NCBI RefSeq assembly: GCF_016428975.1
Contig: NZ_JAELTT010000033.1
Coordinates: 1-47,135 of the forward strand
Direction of reading: 5' to 3'
DNA: 47,135 nucleotides
From: Dyella sp. ASV21
GTDB taxonomy: Bacteria > Pseudomonadota > Gammaproteobacteria > Xanthomonadales > Rhodanobacteraceae
The notes under the pieces are model-generated. The model saw nothing but the letters and a program-made list of their open reading frames with translations. It was not told the DNA's origin and did no database searches. Positions 1-9,257 of this stretch are shown piece after piece; the first letter of the stretch is position 1, and every line of letters begins with the position of its first letter. A program made the translations under genes and the position numbers.

Positions 1-260
1 ACTTCGGGGTTGTCCGAGCGGGCGCGTGCCAGGCCGATATCGGTGCCGTGGCCCCAGGGCAGGTAGCGCTCCTGCGGCGAGGTGCCGTACAAGTGGGGGA
101 AATCGGTACGCGATGCCTGGCCGATCTCGCGCAAGGTCATCATGCCCAGGCGGGCACGGCTGCGCTTGGGCAGGGCATGGATGCTGCGCTCGATTTCATG
201 AAACTGCCGGCTCAACTGGCGTCCGCGATTCATGACGATGAGTCGGGTGACGATGCGCAT
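1..260 (-). CDS. Hypothetical protein, partial (C-terminus outside the window)
   Basis: The reading frame runs leftward off the window edge and shows the first 86 codons. It starts MRIVTRLIVMNRGRQLSRQF and continues with a basic region and the string RARLGMMTLREIGQA. A GAGGA Shine-Dalgarno lies about six bases before the ATG. No signal peptide or membrane segment is visible. I do not recognise the family and infer no function. The frame is open, GC-rich like its neighbours, and stays open to the edge. It follows psd on the same strand, about 150 bases downstream and beyond two hairpins, so it is probably transcribed separately. Confidence 0.6.
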   Translation of the reverse strand, partial: MRIVTRLIVMNRGRQLSRQFHEIERSIHALPKRSRARLGMMTLREIGQASRTDFPHLYGTSPQERYLPWGHGTDIGLARARSDNPE

Positions 261-380
261 GGCGTGTCCTCGGTCGGGGCCTGGAGTGGCGTCCGCGCCG
301 AGCGTCGCCGGAGGAGGACTTTAGCCCCGACCGGCGAATGCGTGCGCCAAAATGGTCACAAAACGACGCAATGCGTCAGT

Positions 381-406
381 CGGCGCGTCAAACTATTGAC
401 GCGCCG
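381..406 (-). terminator. Stem-loop downstream of psd
   Basis: There is a perfect 11-bp inverted repeat (CGGCGCGTCAA / TTGACGCGCCG) with a 4-base loop, just after the psd stop codon. A second small hairpin (GACGCA-A-TGCGTC, about 364-377) follows and, read on the minus strand, is trailed by GTTTTG. Together they look like the transcription end of psd. The T-tract is short, so efficiency is uncertain. Confidence 0.55.
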
Positions 407-411
407 ACGGC

Positions 412-1257
412 TCAGGCGTGCAGCTCGCGCCCCAGTCGCTGGCCCACCTTCACCGGCTGCTGCGAGGCAAGGGCGTCCAGTTCAACGGTGCCGTCGGGGA
501 ACAGCAGGATCACGGTAGAGCCCATGTTGAAGCGGGCCATTTCGGCGAAGCGCTCCAGGGTGATGTTCTGGCCGACGAAAGACTTGCGGCGGATCGACGA
601 GGCGTAAGGAGGAATCACCAGCCCGTCCCAGACCGTGGCGACGCTGGAGACCAGGATCGCACCCACCATTACCACCACGAACGGGCCATGCTCGCCCTCG
701 AAGTGGCAGACCAGGCGTTCGTTGCGCGCGAACAGGCGCGGAATCGCCTCTACCGCGAAAGGCGCGACGCTGAAGATGCGACCGGGCACATGCACGGTTT
801 CCTTGAGCGTCCCCTTCAGCGGCATGTGCACGCGGTGGTAGTCGCGCGGCGACAGGTAGATGGTGGCAAAGCGACCGTTGCGGTACGGCGCGGCGCTGGC
901 CTCGTCGCCCAGCAGCTCGGCGGCGGTGTACTCCTGGCCCTTGGCCTGGAAGATGCGCCCGTCGACGATCTGGCCGGTCTGGCTGATCTTGCCATCGGCG
1001 GGAGAGATCATGGCCTTGGGGTCGGCATCGGCCTGGCGGGCATCGGGGCGCAGCTTGCGCGTAAAGAACGCATTGAAGTGCTGGTAGGCCAGCGGATCGG
1101 GCTGCGCGGCCTCGGCCATGTTCACCTGATAGTTGCGCACGATGGTGCTGATCAGGAAATTCTTCCACGGCGTGAACGTCCAGCGCGTGGCCCAGTAGAC
1201 CACCCGCGACAGGGCGCGGTGCGGCAGGATGTATTGGAGGAATACGTTGAAGGTCAT
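412..1257 (-). CDS. psd: Phosphatidylserine decarboxylase
   Basis: This 281-residue protein decarboxylates phosphatidylserine to phosphatidylethanolamine at the inner membrane, the last step of PE synthesis. The family signatures are in order: FNAFFTRKLRP, SPADGKISQTG, the YLSPRDYHRVHMP block with conserved histidines, and GAILVSSVATVW. The C-terminal self-cleavage site reads MGST, with the prospective pyruvoyl serine at about residue 247. Most proteobacterial enzymes read LGST; Met for Leu before the Gly-Ser bond is conservative. Length is normal for the proteobacterial type. It is divergent from prmB, with about 90 bases between the starts. Confidence 0.97.
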   Translation of the reverse strand: MTFNVFLQYILPHRALSRVVYWATRWTFTPWKNFLISTIVRNYQVNMAEAAQPDPLAYQHFNAFFTRKLRPDARQADADPKAMISPADGKISQTGQIVDGRIFQAKGQEYTAAELLGDEASAAPYRNGRFATIYLSPRDYHRVHMPLKGTLKETVHVPGRIFSVAPFAVEAIPRLFARNERLVCHFEGEHGPFVVVMVGAILVSSVATVWDGLVIPPYASSIRRKSFVGQNITLERFAEMARFNMGSTVILLFPDGTVELDALASQQPVKVGQRLGRELHA

Positions 1258-1350
1258 CCGCCAAGTATGAACGAAGCGGGCGATGATTACGCCTGGGTGA
1301 CAGCCCGGCTCCGGCTATACTTGGCGACCCTCCGACGCCCAGACGCCGCC

Positions 1351-2277
1351 GTGACCCACGAACTCGCCTCCATCATCGACTTCATCCGCTACGGCGCCAG
1401 CCGCTTTTCGGCGGCCGGGCTCACGTTCGGGCATAGCCACGACAACCCGATCGACGAGGCCACCCACCTCGTGCTCGCCAGCCTGCATCTGCCGCCGGAT
1501 ATTCCGCCGGCCTACGGCGCGGGCAAGCTCACCGGCGAGGAGCGCGAGCGCGTGCTGGCGCTGATCGAGCGCCGCGTCAACGAGCGCCTGCCGGTGGCCT
1601 ACCTGGTGGGCGAAACCTGGTTCGCCGGCCTCAAGTTCAAGAGCGATCGCCGCGCCTTGGTGCCGCGATCGCCCATCGCCGAGCTGATCGAGTCCGGCTT
1701 CATGCCCTGGCTGGATCACCGCCATGTCGAGCGCGCGCTGGACCTGTGCACGGGCTCGGGCTGCATCGGTATTGCCATGGCCGAGTACAACCCGTCCTGG
1801 CAGGTGGATATCGTGGACATCAGCGATGATGCGCTGTCGCTGGCTCGCGAGAACATCGCCTTCCAGCACGTGGAAGGCCGCGTGGAAGCGATCAAGTCCG
1901 ACCTGTTCGGCGGCCTCAAGGGGCGTCGCTACGACCTGATCGTGTCCAACCCGCCGTACGTCACCGAAGACGAGTACGCCGCGCTGCCGGGCGAGTACAG
2001 CCACGAGCCGAAGCTCGGTCTGACCTCGGGCGAGGACGGCCTGGACATCTGCGTGCGCATGCTCAACGAGGCGGCCGACTACCTTAGCGAGGACGGCTTG
2101 CTCATCGTCGAGGTGGGCGAGAGCGAGCACGCCCTCGCAGCGTTGTTCCCGGAAGTGCCCTTCGTGTGGATCGAATTCAAGGTGGGTGCGATGGGCGTGT
2201 TCGCCATCGAGCGTCGCGACTTGATCGAGCATGCCGACGCCTTCCGCGCTGAGGCCCAGGTTCGCCAGGGCCGCTGA
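1351..2277 (+). CDS. prmB: 50S ribosomal protein L3 N(5)-glutamine methyltransferase
   Basis: This SAM-dependent methyltransferase of the HemK/PrmC group modifies a glutamine of ribosomal protein L3. I chose the GTG start because the protein then begins VTHELASIIDFIRYGASRF, the usual PrmB N-terminus, giving 308 residues. An in-frame ATG at 1267 would add 28 atypical residues. The SAM-binding segment LDLCTGSGCIGIAMAE and the catalytic NPPY motif (VSNPPYVTEDEY) are both present. NPPY followed by VTEDEYAALPGEY is typical of PrmB rather than PrmC. The next gene starts seven bases after the stop, suggesting an operon with the acetyltransferase. Confidence 0.95.
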   Translation: MTHELASIIDFIRYGASRFSAAGLTFGHSHDNPIDEATHLVLASLHLPPDIPPAYGAGKLTGEERERVLALIERRVNERLPVAYLVGETWFAGLKFKSDRRALVPRSPIAELIESGFMPWLDHRHVERALDLCTGSGCIGIAMAEYNPSWQVDIVDISDDALSLARENIAFQHVEGRVEAIKSDLFGGLKGRRYDLIVSNPPYVTEDEYAALPGEYSHEPKLGLTSGEDGLDICVRMLNEAADYLSEDGLLIVEVGESEHALAALFPEVPFVWIEFKVGAMGVFAIERRDLIEHADAFRAEAQVRQGR

Positions 2278-2283
2278 GCCTGC

Positions 2284-2844
2284 ATGGAGCTGCGTACGCC
2301 CCGGCTTCGGCTCGATGCGCTGCATCCGGCCGATGCGGCGGCGCTGTTTGCCTACCGCGCCGACCCGGTCGTGGCGCGCTACCAGGGGTGGGTGCCGGCC
2401 TCGCTGGCCGAGGCGGCGCAATTCATCGATGACCTGCCGGCCGAGCCCTTGCCCGGTCGCTGGTTCCAGTGGGCCATCCGCGTGCCTGAGGACGGGCGCC
2501 TGATCGGCGACCTCGGCGTCTGTTTGGATGGGCGCCGGCAGGCCACGTTCGGCATCAGCCTGGCGCCTGCGCAGCAGGGGCGCGGCTTGGCGCAGGAGGC
2601 GCTGCAAGAGGTGTTGGGCTGGCTGTTCGGGGCGATGGACGTCCATCGCGTGCACGCTTCGGTCGATCCGCGCAACCTGGCCAGCATGGGCTTGCTGGCA
2701 CGCCTGGGATTGCGCCAAGAGGCACTGCACCGCCAGAGCTATTGGTTTTGCGGTGAGTGGGCGGACGATGCGGTTTTCGCCATGCTCGTCAGCGAATGGC
2801 GCGCGCGCGTTGCAAACGGCCCCGTGGCGGCCTGCACGCGCTAA
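2284..2844 (+). CDS. GNAT family N-acetyltransferase (RimJ/RimL type)
   Basis: A 186-residue protein of the Acetyltransf_3 (RimJ/RimL-like) branch. It begins with the typical [20 protein letters not shown] segment. The acetyl-CoA-binding core is visible as [17 protein letters not shown], with the Q/R-G-x-G/A signature, followed by [23 protein letters not shown], a segment characteristic of the family. The substrate cannot be predicted: relatives modify ribosomal proteins, small amines or antibiotics. It starts seven bases after prmB and is probably co-transcribed with it. aroC begins 35 bases downstream. Confidence 0.88.
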   Translation: MELRTPRLRLDALHPADAAALFAYRADPVVARYQGWVPASLAEAAQFIDDLPAEPLPGRWFQWAIRVPEDGRLIGDLGVCLDGRRQATFGISLAPAQQGRGLAQEALQEVLGWLFGAMDVHRVHASVDPRNLASMGLLARLGLRQEALHRQSYWFCGEWADDAVFAMLVSEWRARVANGPVAACTR

Positions 2845-2879
2845 GCTGTGAGGGTTTCCCCGCAGACGACCCGAGTCCC

Positions 2880-3968
2880 GTGTCCAGTAATTCCTTCGGC
2901 AAACTCCTCACTGTCACCACGTTTGGCGAAAGCCACGGTCCGGCTATCGGCTGCGTGATCGATGGTTGCCCGCCGGGCCTGTCGATTTCCGCGGAAGCGT
3001 TCCGTGCGGACCTGGACCGTCGCGCCACCGGCAAGAGCCGGCATACCTCGCAGCGTCGCGAGGCGGACGATATCGAGATACTCTCCGGCGTCTATGAGGG
3101 CGTCACCACCGGTACGCCGATCGCGCTGCTGATCCGCAACACCGACCAGCGCAGCAAGGACTACGGCGACATCGCCCAGACCTTTCGCCCCGGTCACGCC
3201 GACTACAGCTACTGGCAGAAGTACGGTATCCGCGATCCACGTGGCGGCGGACGCTCGTCCGCTCGCGAGACCACCATGCGCGTGGCGGCCGGCGTCATCG
3301 CCAAAAAATGGCTCGCCGAGCGCTACGGAGTGCGCGTGCGTGGCTACATGGCGCAGATCGGCGAGATCACGCCCGGTTCGTTCGACTGGGATGTGGTGGA
3401 GCAGAACCCGTTTTTCTGGCCGGACGCGCATGAAGTGTCGGTGCTGGAGTCGTACATGGATGCCTTGCGCAAGTCGGGTGATTCGGTAGGCGCGCGGGTC
3501 AACGTGGTGGCCGAAGGCGTGCCGCCGGGCTGGGGCGAGCCAATCTACGGCAAGCTCGATGGCGACCTTGCCGCCGCGCTGATGTCCATCAATGCGGTCA
3601 AGGGCGTGGAGATCGGTGACGGCTTTGCCGCCGTCAACCAGCATGGCAGCCAGCATCGCGATGAGATGACGATGGACGGCTTTACGTCCAATCATGCCGG
3701 CGGCATCCTCGGCGGCATCAGCACCGGGCAGGCCGTGGTGGCCTCGATGGTGCTCAAGCCGACCTCCAGCATCCTCATTCCCGGTCGCAGCGTGAATCTT
3801 GCCGGCGAGGCGGTGGAAGTGGTGACCAAGGGTCGTCACGACCCTTGCGTAGGCATTCGCGCCACGCCCATCGCCGAGGCCATGATGGCCCTGGTGCTGA
3901 TGGATCACGCCCTGCGCCATCGCGCCCAGTGCGGCGATGTGGGCCTCATGGCGCCACGTATTCCCTGA
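2880..3968 (+). CDS. aroC: Chorismate synthase
   Basis: The enzyme converts 5-enolpyruvylshikimate-3-phosphate to chorismate using reduced FMN, the last step of the shikimate pathway. The GTG start gives 362 residues, the normal size, beginning [20 protein letters not shown] when the initiator is read as Met. All three family signatures are present: [19 protein letters not shown], the [14 protein letters not shown] region followed by [18 protein letters not shown], and [20 protein letters not shown]. An ATG at 2757 in the same frame overlaps the acetyltransferase and is rejected because the upstream residues match no AroC. With the trp genes about 6 kb away it supplies the aromatic branch. 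Confidence 0.97.
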   Translation: MSSNSFGKLLTVTTFGESHGPAIGCVIDGCPPGLSISAEAFRADLDRRATGKSRHTSQRREADDIEILSGVYEGVTTGTPIALLIRNTDQRSKDYGDIAQTFRPGHADYSYWQKYGIRDPRGGGRSSARETTMRVAAGVIAKKWLAERYGVRVRGYMAQIGEITPGSFDWDVVEQNPFFWPDAHEVSVLESYMDALRKSGDSVGARVNVVAEGVPPGWGEPIYGKLDGDLAAALMSINAVKGVEIGDGFAAVNQHGSQHRDEMTMDGFTSNHAGGILGGISTGQAVVASMVLKPTSSILIPGRSVNLAGEAVEVVTKGRHDPCVGIRATPIAEAMMALVLMDHALRHRAQCGDVGLMAPRIP

Positions 3969-3979
3969 ATGTTGTGATG

Positions 3980-3997
3980 CCCGCCGCCGGCGGCGGG
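3980..3997. repeat. Perfect 18-bp GC palindrome between aroC and the dehydrogenase
   Basis: The sequence CCCGCCGCCGGCGGCGGG reads the same on both strands. It lies 11 bases after the aroC stop and 26 bases before the next start. As RNA it could form a strong stem only by losing its central pairs to the loop, and no T-tract follows. It may be a transcript-stabilising element or a chance GC repeat. Confidence 0.5.
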
Positions 3998-4023
3998 TGG
4001 ATGAAGAGTCGAAGTACACGCCA

Positions 4024-5043
4024 ATGACCAGCAAGCCGAAAGTATGGGTCGCGCGCCCCCTGTTCCCCGAGGTGCTGGCGCGCCTGGCCCAAGTCGCCGA
4101 GGTAACGGCCGAGACCGAAGAACGGCCGCGCAGCCCGGCCGAGCTGAAAGCTCGCCTGGCCGAGGTCGATGCGGCCGTGGTGGGCCTGACCGATCGCGTG
4201 GATGCCGCCGCTCTGGAGGGCAACCAGCGCCTCAAGGTGGTGGCGAACCTGGGCGTGGGCCACAACAACCTGGACCTGGACGCGCTGACCCAGGCCGGCG
4301 TGCTGGCCTGCAATACGCCCGACGTGCTGACCGAAAGCGTCGCCGATTTCGGCTGGGCGCTGATGCTGGCGGCCGCGCGGCGCATCGGGGCTGCCGAGCG
4401 CTGGCTGCGGGCCGGCCACTGGCCGGGCAGCCATATGCGGTTTGACGATTGGCTGGGCCTGGACCTGCACGGGCGTACCCTGGGTATTCTCGGCATGGGC
4501 CGGATCGGGCAGGCGGTGGCTCGTCGTGCCGGTGGCTTCGGCATGCCCGTGCTGTATCACAACCGCTCGCGCCTGCCCGCAGCGGTGGAGCAGGAGTGCC
4601 GCGCCACGCTGGTGAGCAAGGCGGAACTGCTGGCGCGAGCGGATTTCCTGGTGCTGGTGTTGCCGTTCACCGCGGCCAACCATCATGCCATCGGCGCAGC
4701 CGAACTGGCGCAGATGAAGCGCTCGGCGGTACTGGTGAACATCGCCCGGGGCGGTATCGTGGATGACGCCGCCCTGGCGGCGGCCCTGCGCGAGGGCACC
4801 ATCGCGGCGGCCGGCCTGGATGTGTTCGAGGGCGAGCCGGCCGTGCATCCGGACCTGCTGGTGTTGGACAATGCGGTGCTCAGCCCGCATATCGCCAGCG
4901 CCAGCGCCGCTACCCGTCGCGACATGGCCAACCTGGCTATCGACAATGTCATCGCGGCACTGGGTTACGGCGAGTCGGCCGGAAGGCCGCCCACGCCGCT
5001 CAATCCGGCCGTGTTTGACCGCTGGGCGATACGTAAAGCGTGA
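4024..5043 (+). CDS. D-isomer-specific 2-hydroxyacid dehydrogenase
   Basis: A 339-residue NAD(P)-dependent dehydrogenase of the D-2-hydroxyacid family, closest in pattern to glyoxylate/hydroxypyruvate and 2-ketogluconate reductases (GhrB/TkrA). The start ATG gives MTSKPKVWVARPLFPEVLAR. The nucleotide-binding loop is LGILGMGRIGQAVARR (GxGxxG). The catalytic residues of the family are all visible: Arg in VNIARGGIVDD, Glu in DVFEGEP, and His in LSPHIASAS. Which 2-keto acid it reduces cannot be read from sequence. It is separate from asd by a 120-base gap. Confidence 0.92.
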   Translation: MTSKPKVWVARPLFPEVLARLAQVAEVTAETEERPRSPAELKARLAEVDAAVVGLTDRVDAAALEGNQRLKVVANLGVGHNNLDLDALTQAGVLACNTPDVLTESVADFGWALMLAAARRIGAAERWLRAGHWPGSHMRFDDWLGLDLHGRTLGILGMGRIGQAVARRAGGFGMPVLYHNRSRLPAAVEQECRATLVSKAELLARADFLVLVLPFTAANHHAIGAAELAQMKRSAVLVNIARGGIVDDAALAAALREGTIAAAGLDVFEGEPAVHPDLLVLDNAVLSPHIASASAATRRDMANLAIDNVIAALGYGESAGRPPTPLNPAVFDRWAIRKA

Positions 5044-5163
5044 TGACATTCACGGCGATGCGCATCGCAGGTTGTTTTGCGCGCCGCCCCGGCTAGATTT
5101 CCGCGATGCGGAGATCGGCACCGCCGGGACGGTTTTCCGATTCCTCCTACCTGATACCGGGAC

Positions 5164-6192
5164 ATGAGCAAGAAGAGCAGTTACAAGGTGGCAATGGTTG
5201 GCGCGACAGGCGCCGTGGGTGAAACGCTGCTGGCGATCCTGGCCGAGCGCGAGTTTCCGGTGAGCGAGCTGGTGCCGCTGGCGAGCGAACGTTCGGCGGG
5301 CGAGAAAATCACCTTTGGCGACAAACAGATCACCGTGCAGAACCTTGCCGACTACGATTTCGACGGCGTCGACATCGCGTTCTTCTCGGCGGGCGGTTCG
5401 GTGAGCCGCGAGCACGCGCCGCGTGCGGCGGCCGCAGGCGCGGTGGTCATCGATAACACCTCCGAATTCCGCTACCAGGACGACATTCCGCTGGTGGTGA
5501 GCGAGGTCAACCCGCACGCCATTGCCGAGTACACCACGCGCGGCATCATCGCCAACCCCAACTGCTCCACCATGCAGATGCTGGTGGCGCTGGCGCCGAT
5601 CCATCGCGCGGCAGGCATCGAGCGCATCAACGTGGCGACCTACCAGTCGGTGTCCGGCGCCGGTCGCAGCGGCATGGAGGAACTTGGCCAGCAAACCGCG
5701 GCCATGCTGAGCTTCCAGGAAGTGGAGCCCAAGAAGTTCCCCAAGCAGATCGCCTTCAACGTGATTCCCCACATCGACGAATTCCTTGCCAATGGCTACA
5801 CCAAGGAAGAAATGAAGATGGTGTGGGAGACCCGCAAGATCCTCGAGGACGACACCATCCAAGTGAATCCCACGGCGGTGCGTGTGCCGGTGTTCTATGG
5901 CCACTCCGAAGCGGTGCACGTGGAAACCCGCGAAAAGCTCAGCGCCGAACAGGCGCGCGAGTTGCTGGAGCGCGCCGATGGCGTGGTAGTTATCGACGAG
6001 CGCAAGGCGGGCGGCTACCCGACGCCGGTAGGCGATGCAGCCGGCAAGGACGAAGTATTCGTGGGTCGCATTCGCGAAGACATCTCGCATGAGCGGGGCC
6101 TGGACATGTGGATCGTCTCGGACAACATCCGCAAGGGTGCGGCCCTCAATGCCGTGCAGATCGCCGAGCTGTTGATCGAGGATTACCTCTGA
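5164..6192 (+). CDS. asd: Aspartate-semialdehyde dehydrogenase
   Basis: This enzyme reduces aspartyl phosphate to aspartate semialdehyde, the branch point to lysine/diaminopimelate, threonine and methionine. At 342 residues it has the N-terminal NADP loop VGATGAVGE and the catalytic cysteine at about residue 134 in NPNCSTMQM. Downstream come SVSGAGRSGMEEL and VRVPVFYGHSEAVHVE, typical of the family. Its stop overlaps the start of a small secreted protein by ATGA. The order asd, small protein, fimV, truA, trpF is a conserved arrangement in Xanthomonadales and, in part, in Pseudomonas. Confidence 0.97.
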   Translation: MSKKSSYKVAMVGATGAVGETLLAILAEREFPVSELVPLASERSAGEKITFGDKQITVQNLADYDFDGVDIAFFSAGGSVSREHAPRAAAAGAVVIDNTSEFRYQDDIPLVVSEVNPHAIAEYTTRGIIANPNCSTMQMLVALAPIHRAAGIERINVATYQSVSGAGRSGMEELGQQTAAMLSFQEVEPKKFPKQIAFNVIPHIDEFLANGYTKEEMKMVWETRKILEDDTIQVNPTAVRVPVFYGHSEAVHVETREKLSAEQARELLERADGVVVIDERKAGGYPTPVGDAAGKDEVFVGRIREDISHERGLDMWIVSDNIRKGAALNAVQIAELLIEDYL

Positions 6193-6485
6193 TGAAACAT
6201 GTGTTGTCCGGACTGGTGTGCGGTTTGTTGGCGATAGCCTCGCCGCTCCGGGCAGCACAGGTGGCGGCCCCTTCCAGCAGCAAGAGCGGCCAGCCCGCCA
6301 GGCTGGAGGGCGCCATCGCCCAGGAGCAGGCCAAGGTGCGACAGTTGCAAGGCGACGTGGGTCGGGAAGAGGGCAAATCCCAGCAGGCCGACGACAAGCT
6401 GAAAAAGCAGGACCAGGCCATTGCCGAGCTGCAGCGGCAACTGGAGGCGCTGAAGAAGGCGCCGCAGGGAAGCGGCCACCCCTGA
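6192..6485 (+). CDS. Small secreted coiled-coil protein
   Basis: A 97-residue protein translationally coupled to asd through an ATGA overlap. It opens with a clear signal peptide (MKHVLSGLVCGLLAIASPLR, probable cut after AQV or nearby). The remaining ~70 residues are highly charged and lack hydrophobic segments. They follow a heptad-like pattern (EQAKVRQLQGDVGREEGKSQ and KKQDQAIAELQRQLEALKK), so a short periplasmic coiled coil is likely. I do not recognise a named family. Its place between asd and fimV suggests a periplasmic or cell-wall role, possibly linked to FimV, but this is guesswork. Confidence 0.72.
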   Translation: MKHVLSGLVCGLLAIASPLRAAQVAAPSSSKSGQPARLEGAIAQEQAKVRQLQGDVGREEGKSQQADDKLKKQDQAIAELQRQLEALKKAPQGSGHP

Positions 6486-6663
6486 GCGGGTGGTTCCAGG
6501 GCGTTTTCCTACCCAAGAACAAACTGCAGCAAGATGTCGTAAGCATCGGTCGGTACTATTGTTGATCGGCCTGTACCTAACTAAAGTGGCCCCTCGTTCC
6601 AGGAGCTGTTGCCTTAGCGGCAGCCAACAAGAAACGCCATGGGGTCGTCCGGGGGAATACACG

Positions 6664-9138
6664 ATGAATCGTTCGTTGAAGCTGTCGATATGGCTGGCGC
6701 TTGCCCTGGGCAGCACTCAGGCGGCCGCACTGGAGCTGGGCCAGATCCAGGTGAAGTCGGCGCTGGGGCAGCCGCTGATTGCCGAGATCCCGGTCAACCC
6801 TGATAGCCCGGCCGAGCTGCGCAATCTCAGTGCGCGCCTGGCTTCCGCCAGTGATGCCGCGCAGGCCGGTGTCGCAGCAGGTCCGAACATTCCGCTGCAG
6901 TTCTCCGTGGTGGATGCCGGCAACGGCAAGAAAGTCATCCGCATCACCAGCACCGCGCCGGTGAACGATCCCTACCTGGACCTGCTGGTCGAGGTGAATA
7001 ACGCGACCGGCAAGAATCTGCGCGAATTTACCATACTGCTCGATCCGCCCAGCAGCACAGCCGCCGCGCCTGTCAGCACCCCGTCGCCGGCACCGGCGCA
7101 TGCACAGACTCAGGCGCGCGCATCGCAGGCCCCGGCCGCCGTGTCGGCACAGCCGCCCGCACCGGCTCCGGCTCCTGCTCCTGCTCCCGCTCCCGCTCCG
7201 AAGCCCTCCAGGCCGGCGGCGGTGCCGCGCGTGGCTGCCAACGGCACCTTTGGTCCGGTCGAGCGTGGCGAGACGCTGTCGTCCATCGCGCACCAGACCG
7301 CGCCGGAGGGCGTGGACGTCAACCAGATGCTGCTGGCCCTCAAGCAGGCCAATCCTGATGCCTTCTACCGCGACAACATCAATGCGCTGAAGACAGGCGC
7401 CGTACTGCACGTGCCTTCGCGTGAGGATGCGCAATCGGTGGCCGTGGCCGCCGCCTTGGCCCAAGTGCGCAAGCAGAATGGTGATTGGCGTTCGGGCGTC
7501 GCCCGCACGCCCACCGTCGTGGCCGATGCCGGTACCCGCGCCAACGCGTCGTCTGCGCCGACCACCGCCGGCCCGGCGGGCGATCATCTTGCCCTGGTTC
7601 CGGCCAAGGAAGGTTCCGACAACGCTGCCGGTCGTGGCAGCAAGGGCGACAAGGCCGAGAAGAACATGGCCGCGCTGCACCAGGATCTGCTGCGCAGCCA
7701 GGAATCGTTGACCAGCTTGCAGAAGCAGGGCGACGAGCTGAAGTCGCGCCTGAAGGATCTGGAAGACATCAACAGCAAGAACGAGCGCCTGCTGTCGCTC
7801 AAGGACAACGAAATCGCTGACCTGCAGCGCAAGCTGGCCGAGGCCCGCAAGACGGCCGGTCAGCCGGCCTTGGCCGCAGCGAGCAGCGCCCCGGCCAAGG
7901 CCGAGGCCGCCAAGCCGGAAGCCAGCAAGCCCGAAACGGCCAAGCCGGCCGTCGAGGAAGTGGTCGCCACGCCGGCACCGGCAGCCAGTGCAGCGGCCGC
8001 CGCTGCGGCGACGCCGGCCGAGCCGGCGCACGCCAGCACGGTTGCGATGGCCAAGCCGGCGCCGGTCTCGCCAGCGGTCAAGCCGGTCGCCAAGCCGGCC
8101 GCACCGGTGACGGACGAAGAACCCTGGTACATGCAGACCTGGGCCTGGGGTGCCGGCGCGGGTGCGGCCGTACTGCTGCTCCTGCTCGGCCTGCGCAGCC
8201 GCAGCCGCAAGCCGGTGGCTGCCGTGGCCGCTGCTTCCGGCAGCTCCCTTGCCGATCGCTTCGGCACCATGCCGACGCTGTCGGAAGACGGTATCGACCT
8301 GGATCAGGACGAACTGCTCGACCAACTGGCGGAGCATCCCGATGACATCGGCCTGCACCTGGAACTGGTCAGCCTGTATTACAGCCGCCGCGACGTGGAG
8401 CATTTCGAAGCCGCCGCCGAGGCCATGCACGCCCACGTCAGCGACGTGAACCAGCCGGAATGGCTGGATGTTGTCCACATGGGCGAGGACCTGGTCCCGG
8501 AGCACCCGCTGTTCGCCGCCGCCTCGGGCGCGGCCGCCCAGGTGTACGCACCGACCGATGACGAAAAGGACGCGCTGCATCATTTTGACCTGGGCAGCTA
8601 TGCGGTCGATCATCAAGGGAGCGAGCTGCCGCCGATTCCGTCGCCCCCGCCCGCGCAGCATCATAAAGTCAGCGAGTACCACTTCGACTTTGACCTGACG
8701 CCGCGTCCGGCGACGTCGGGCGCCGCTAGCCAGGCGGACTCCCACGCCGACGCCGAGCCCGGCGCCACCACCAATGGCGAGGAGCTGCCCCCGCTGTCCT
8801 GGCAGTTCTTTGACCGGGAGGACGAGCTGGCGGTCGAGAAGTCGGCGCACGAAGCCCATCACGAAAGCCAGCAAGAGGCCCACCAAGAAACCCATCACGA
8901 GCCGGTGGCCGAGGCGGTGCATACGGCACACGAAAGCGATCTGGCTCCCGTGCACGGATCCGATCACGAGTGGGGTCAGTTTAGCGATGACCCGGTCGAT
9001 ACCAAGCTCGACCTGGCGCGCGCCTACCTCGACATGGGTGATCCGGATGGCGCCCAGGCGATGCTCGAGGAAGTGCTGCACGAAGGCACGCAGATGCAGC
9101 AGGATGCCGCCAAGCGCCTGCTCGACAGCATTCGCTGA
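6664..9138 (+). CDS. fimV: FimV/HubP family polar organising protein
   Basis: An 824-residue inner-membrane protein of the FimV/HubP family, which binds peptidoglycan and organises type IV pili and polar proteins. Visible in order: a signal peptide ending near AAALELGQIQVKSALGQPL; a conserved N-terminal periplasmic domain; an Ala/Pro-rich linker (about 150-190) with tandem AP dipeptides; a LysM-like segment at about 196-250 (RGETLSSIAHQ); a coiled coil; a transmembrane helix at about 493-512; and an acidic, His-rich cytoplasmic region. The last 45 residues are the FimV C-terminal domain (LARAYLDMGDPDGAQAMLEEV). A GGGGGAA ribosome site precedes the ATG. Confidence 0.93.
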   Translation: MNRSLKLSIWLALALGSTQAAALELGQIQVKSALGQPLIAEIPVNPDSPAELRNLSARLASASDAAQAGVAAGPNIPLQFSVVDAGNGKKVIRITSTAPVNDPYLDLLVEVNNATGKNLREFTILLDPPSSTAAAPVSTPSPAPAHAQTQARASQAPAAVSAQPPAPAPAPAPAPAPAPKPSRPAAVPRVAANGTFGPVERGETLSSIAHQTAPEGVDVNQMLLALKQANPDAFYRDNINALKTGAVLHVPSREDAQSVAVAAALAQVRKQNGDWRSGVARTPTVVADAGTRANASSAPTTAGPAGDHLALVPAKEGSDNAAGRGSKGDKAEKNMAALHQDLLRSQESLTSLQKQGDELKSRLKDLEDINSKNERLLSLKDNEIADLQRKLAEARKTAGQPALAAASSAPAKAEAAKPEASKPETAKPAVEEVVATPAPAASAAAAAAATPAEPAHASTVAMAKPAPVSPAVKPVAKPAAPVTDEEPWYMQTWAWGAGAGAAVLLLLLGLRSRSRKPVAAVAAASGSSLADRFGTMPTLSEDGIDLDQDELLDQLAEHPDDIGLHLELVSLYYSRRDVEHFEAAAEAMHAHVSDVNQPEWLDVVHMGEDLVPEHPLFAAASGAAAQVYAPTDDEKDALHHFDLGSYAVDHQGSELPPIPSPPPAQHHKVSEYHFDFDLTPRPATSGAASQADSHADAEPGATTNGEELPPLSWQFFDREDELAVEKSAHEAHHESQQEAHQETHHEPVAEAVHTAHESDLAPVHGSDHEWGQFSDDPVDTKLDLARAYLDMGDPDGAQAMLEEVLHEGTQMQQDAAKRLLDSIR

Positions 9139-9162
9139 TCGCTCGCGCTTTGCGCTACACCC

Positions 9163-9189
9163 ACTCGGGCCGGCCTTGCCGGCCCGAGT
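9163..9189 (+). terminator. Terminator after fimV
   Basis: A perfect 12-bp GC-rich stem (ACTCGGGCCGGC / GCCGGCCCGAGT) with a CTT loop starts 24 bases after the fimV stop. It is followed by a weak T-containing run (TCATTT). This looks like an intrinsic terminator or strong attenuating hairpin separating fimV from truA. Confidence 0.75.
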
Positions 9190-9257
9190 TCATTTAGGGT
9201 TGGGGTGGCCGCTGCTGCTACTCTTTGCGCTTCCATTTTTCCTGCAGCAGTTCTTCC

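Noticed and set aside
1315-2730. 471-codon minus-strand frame over prmB and the acetyltransferase
   Set aside because: His/Gln/Arg-rich translation with no recognisable domain, opposite two clear genes.
6577-9081. 834-codon open frame on the minus strand opposite fimV
   Set aside because: It mirrors fimV and has Arg/Gly-rich composition with no family motif. It is a shadow of high-GC codon bias.
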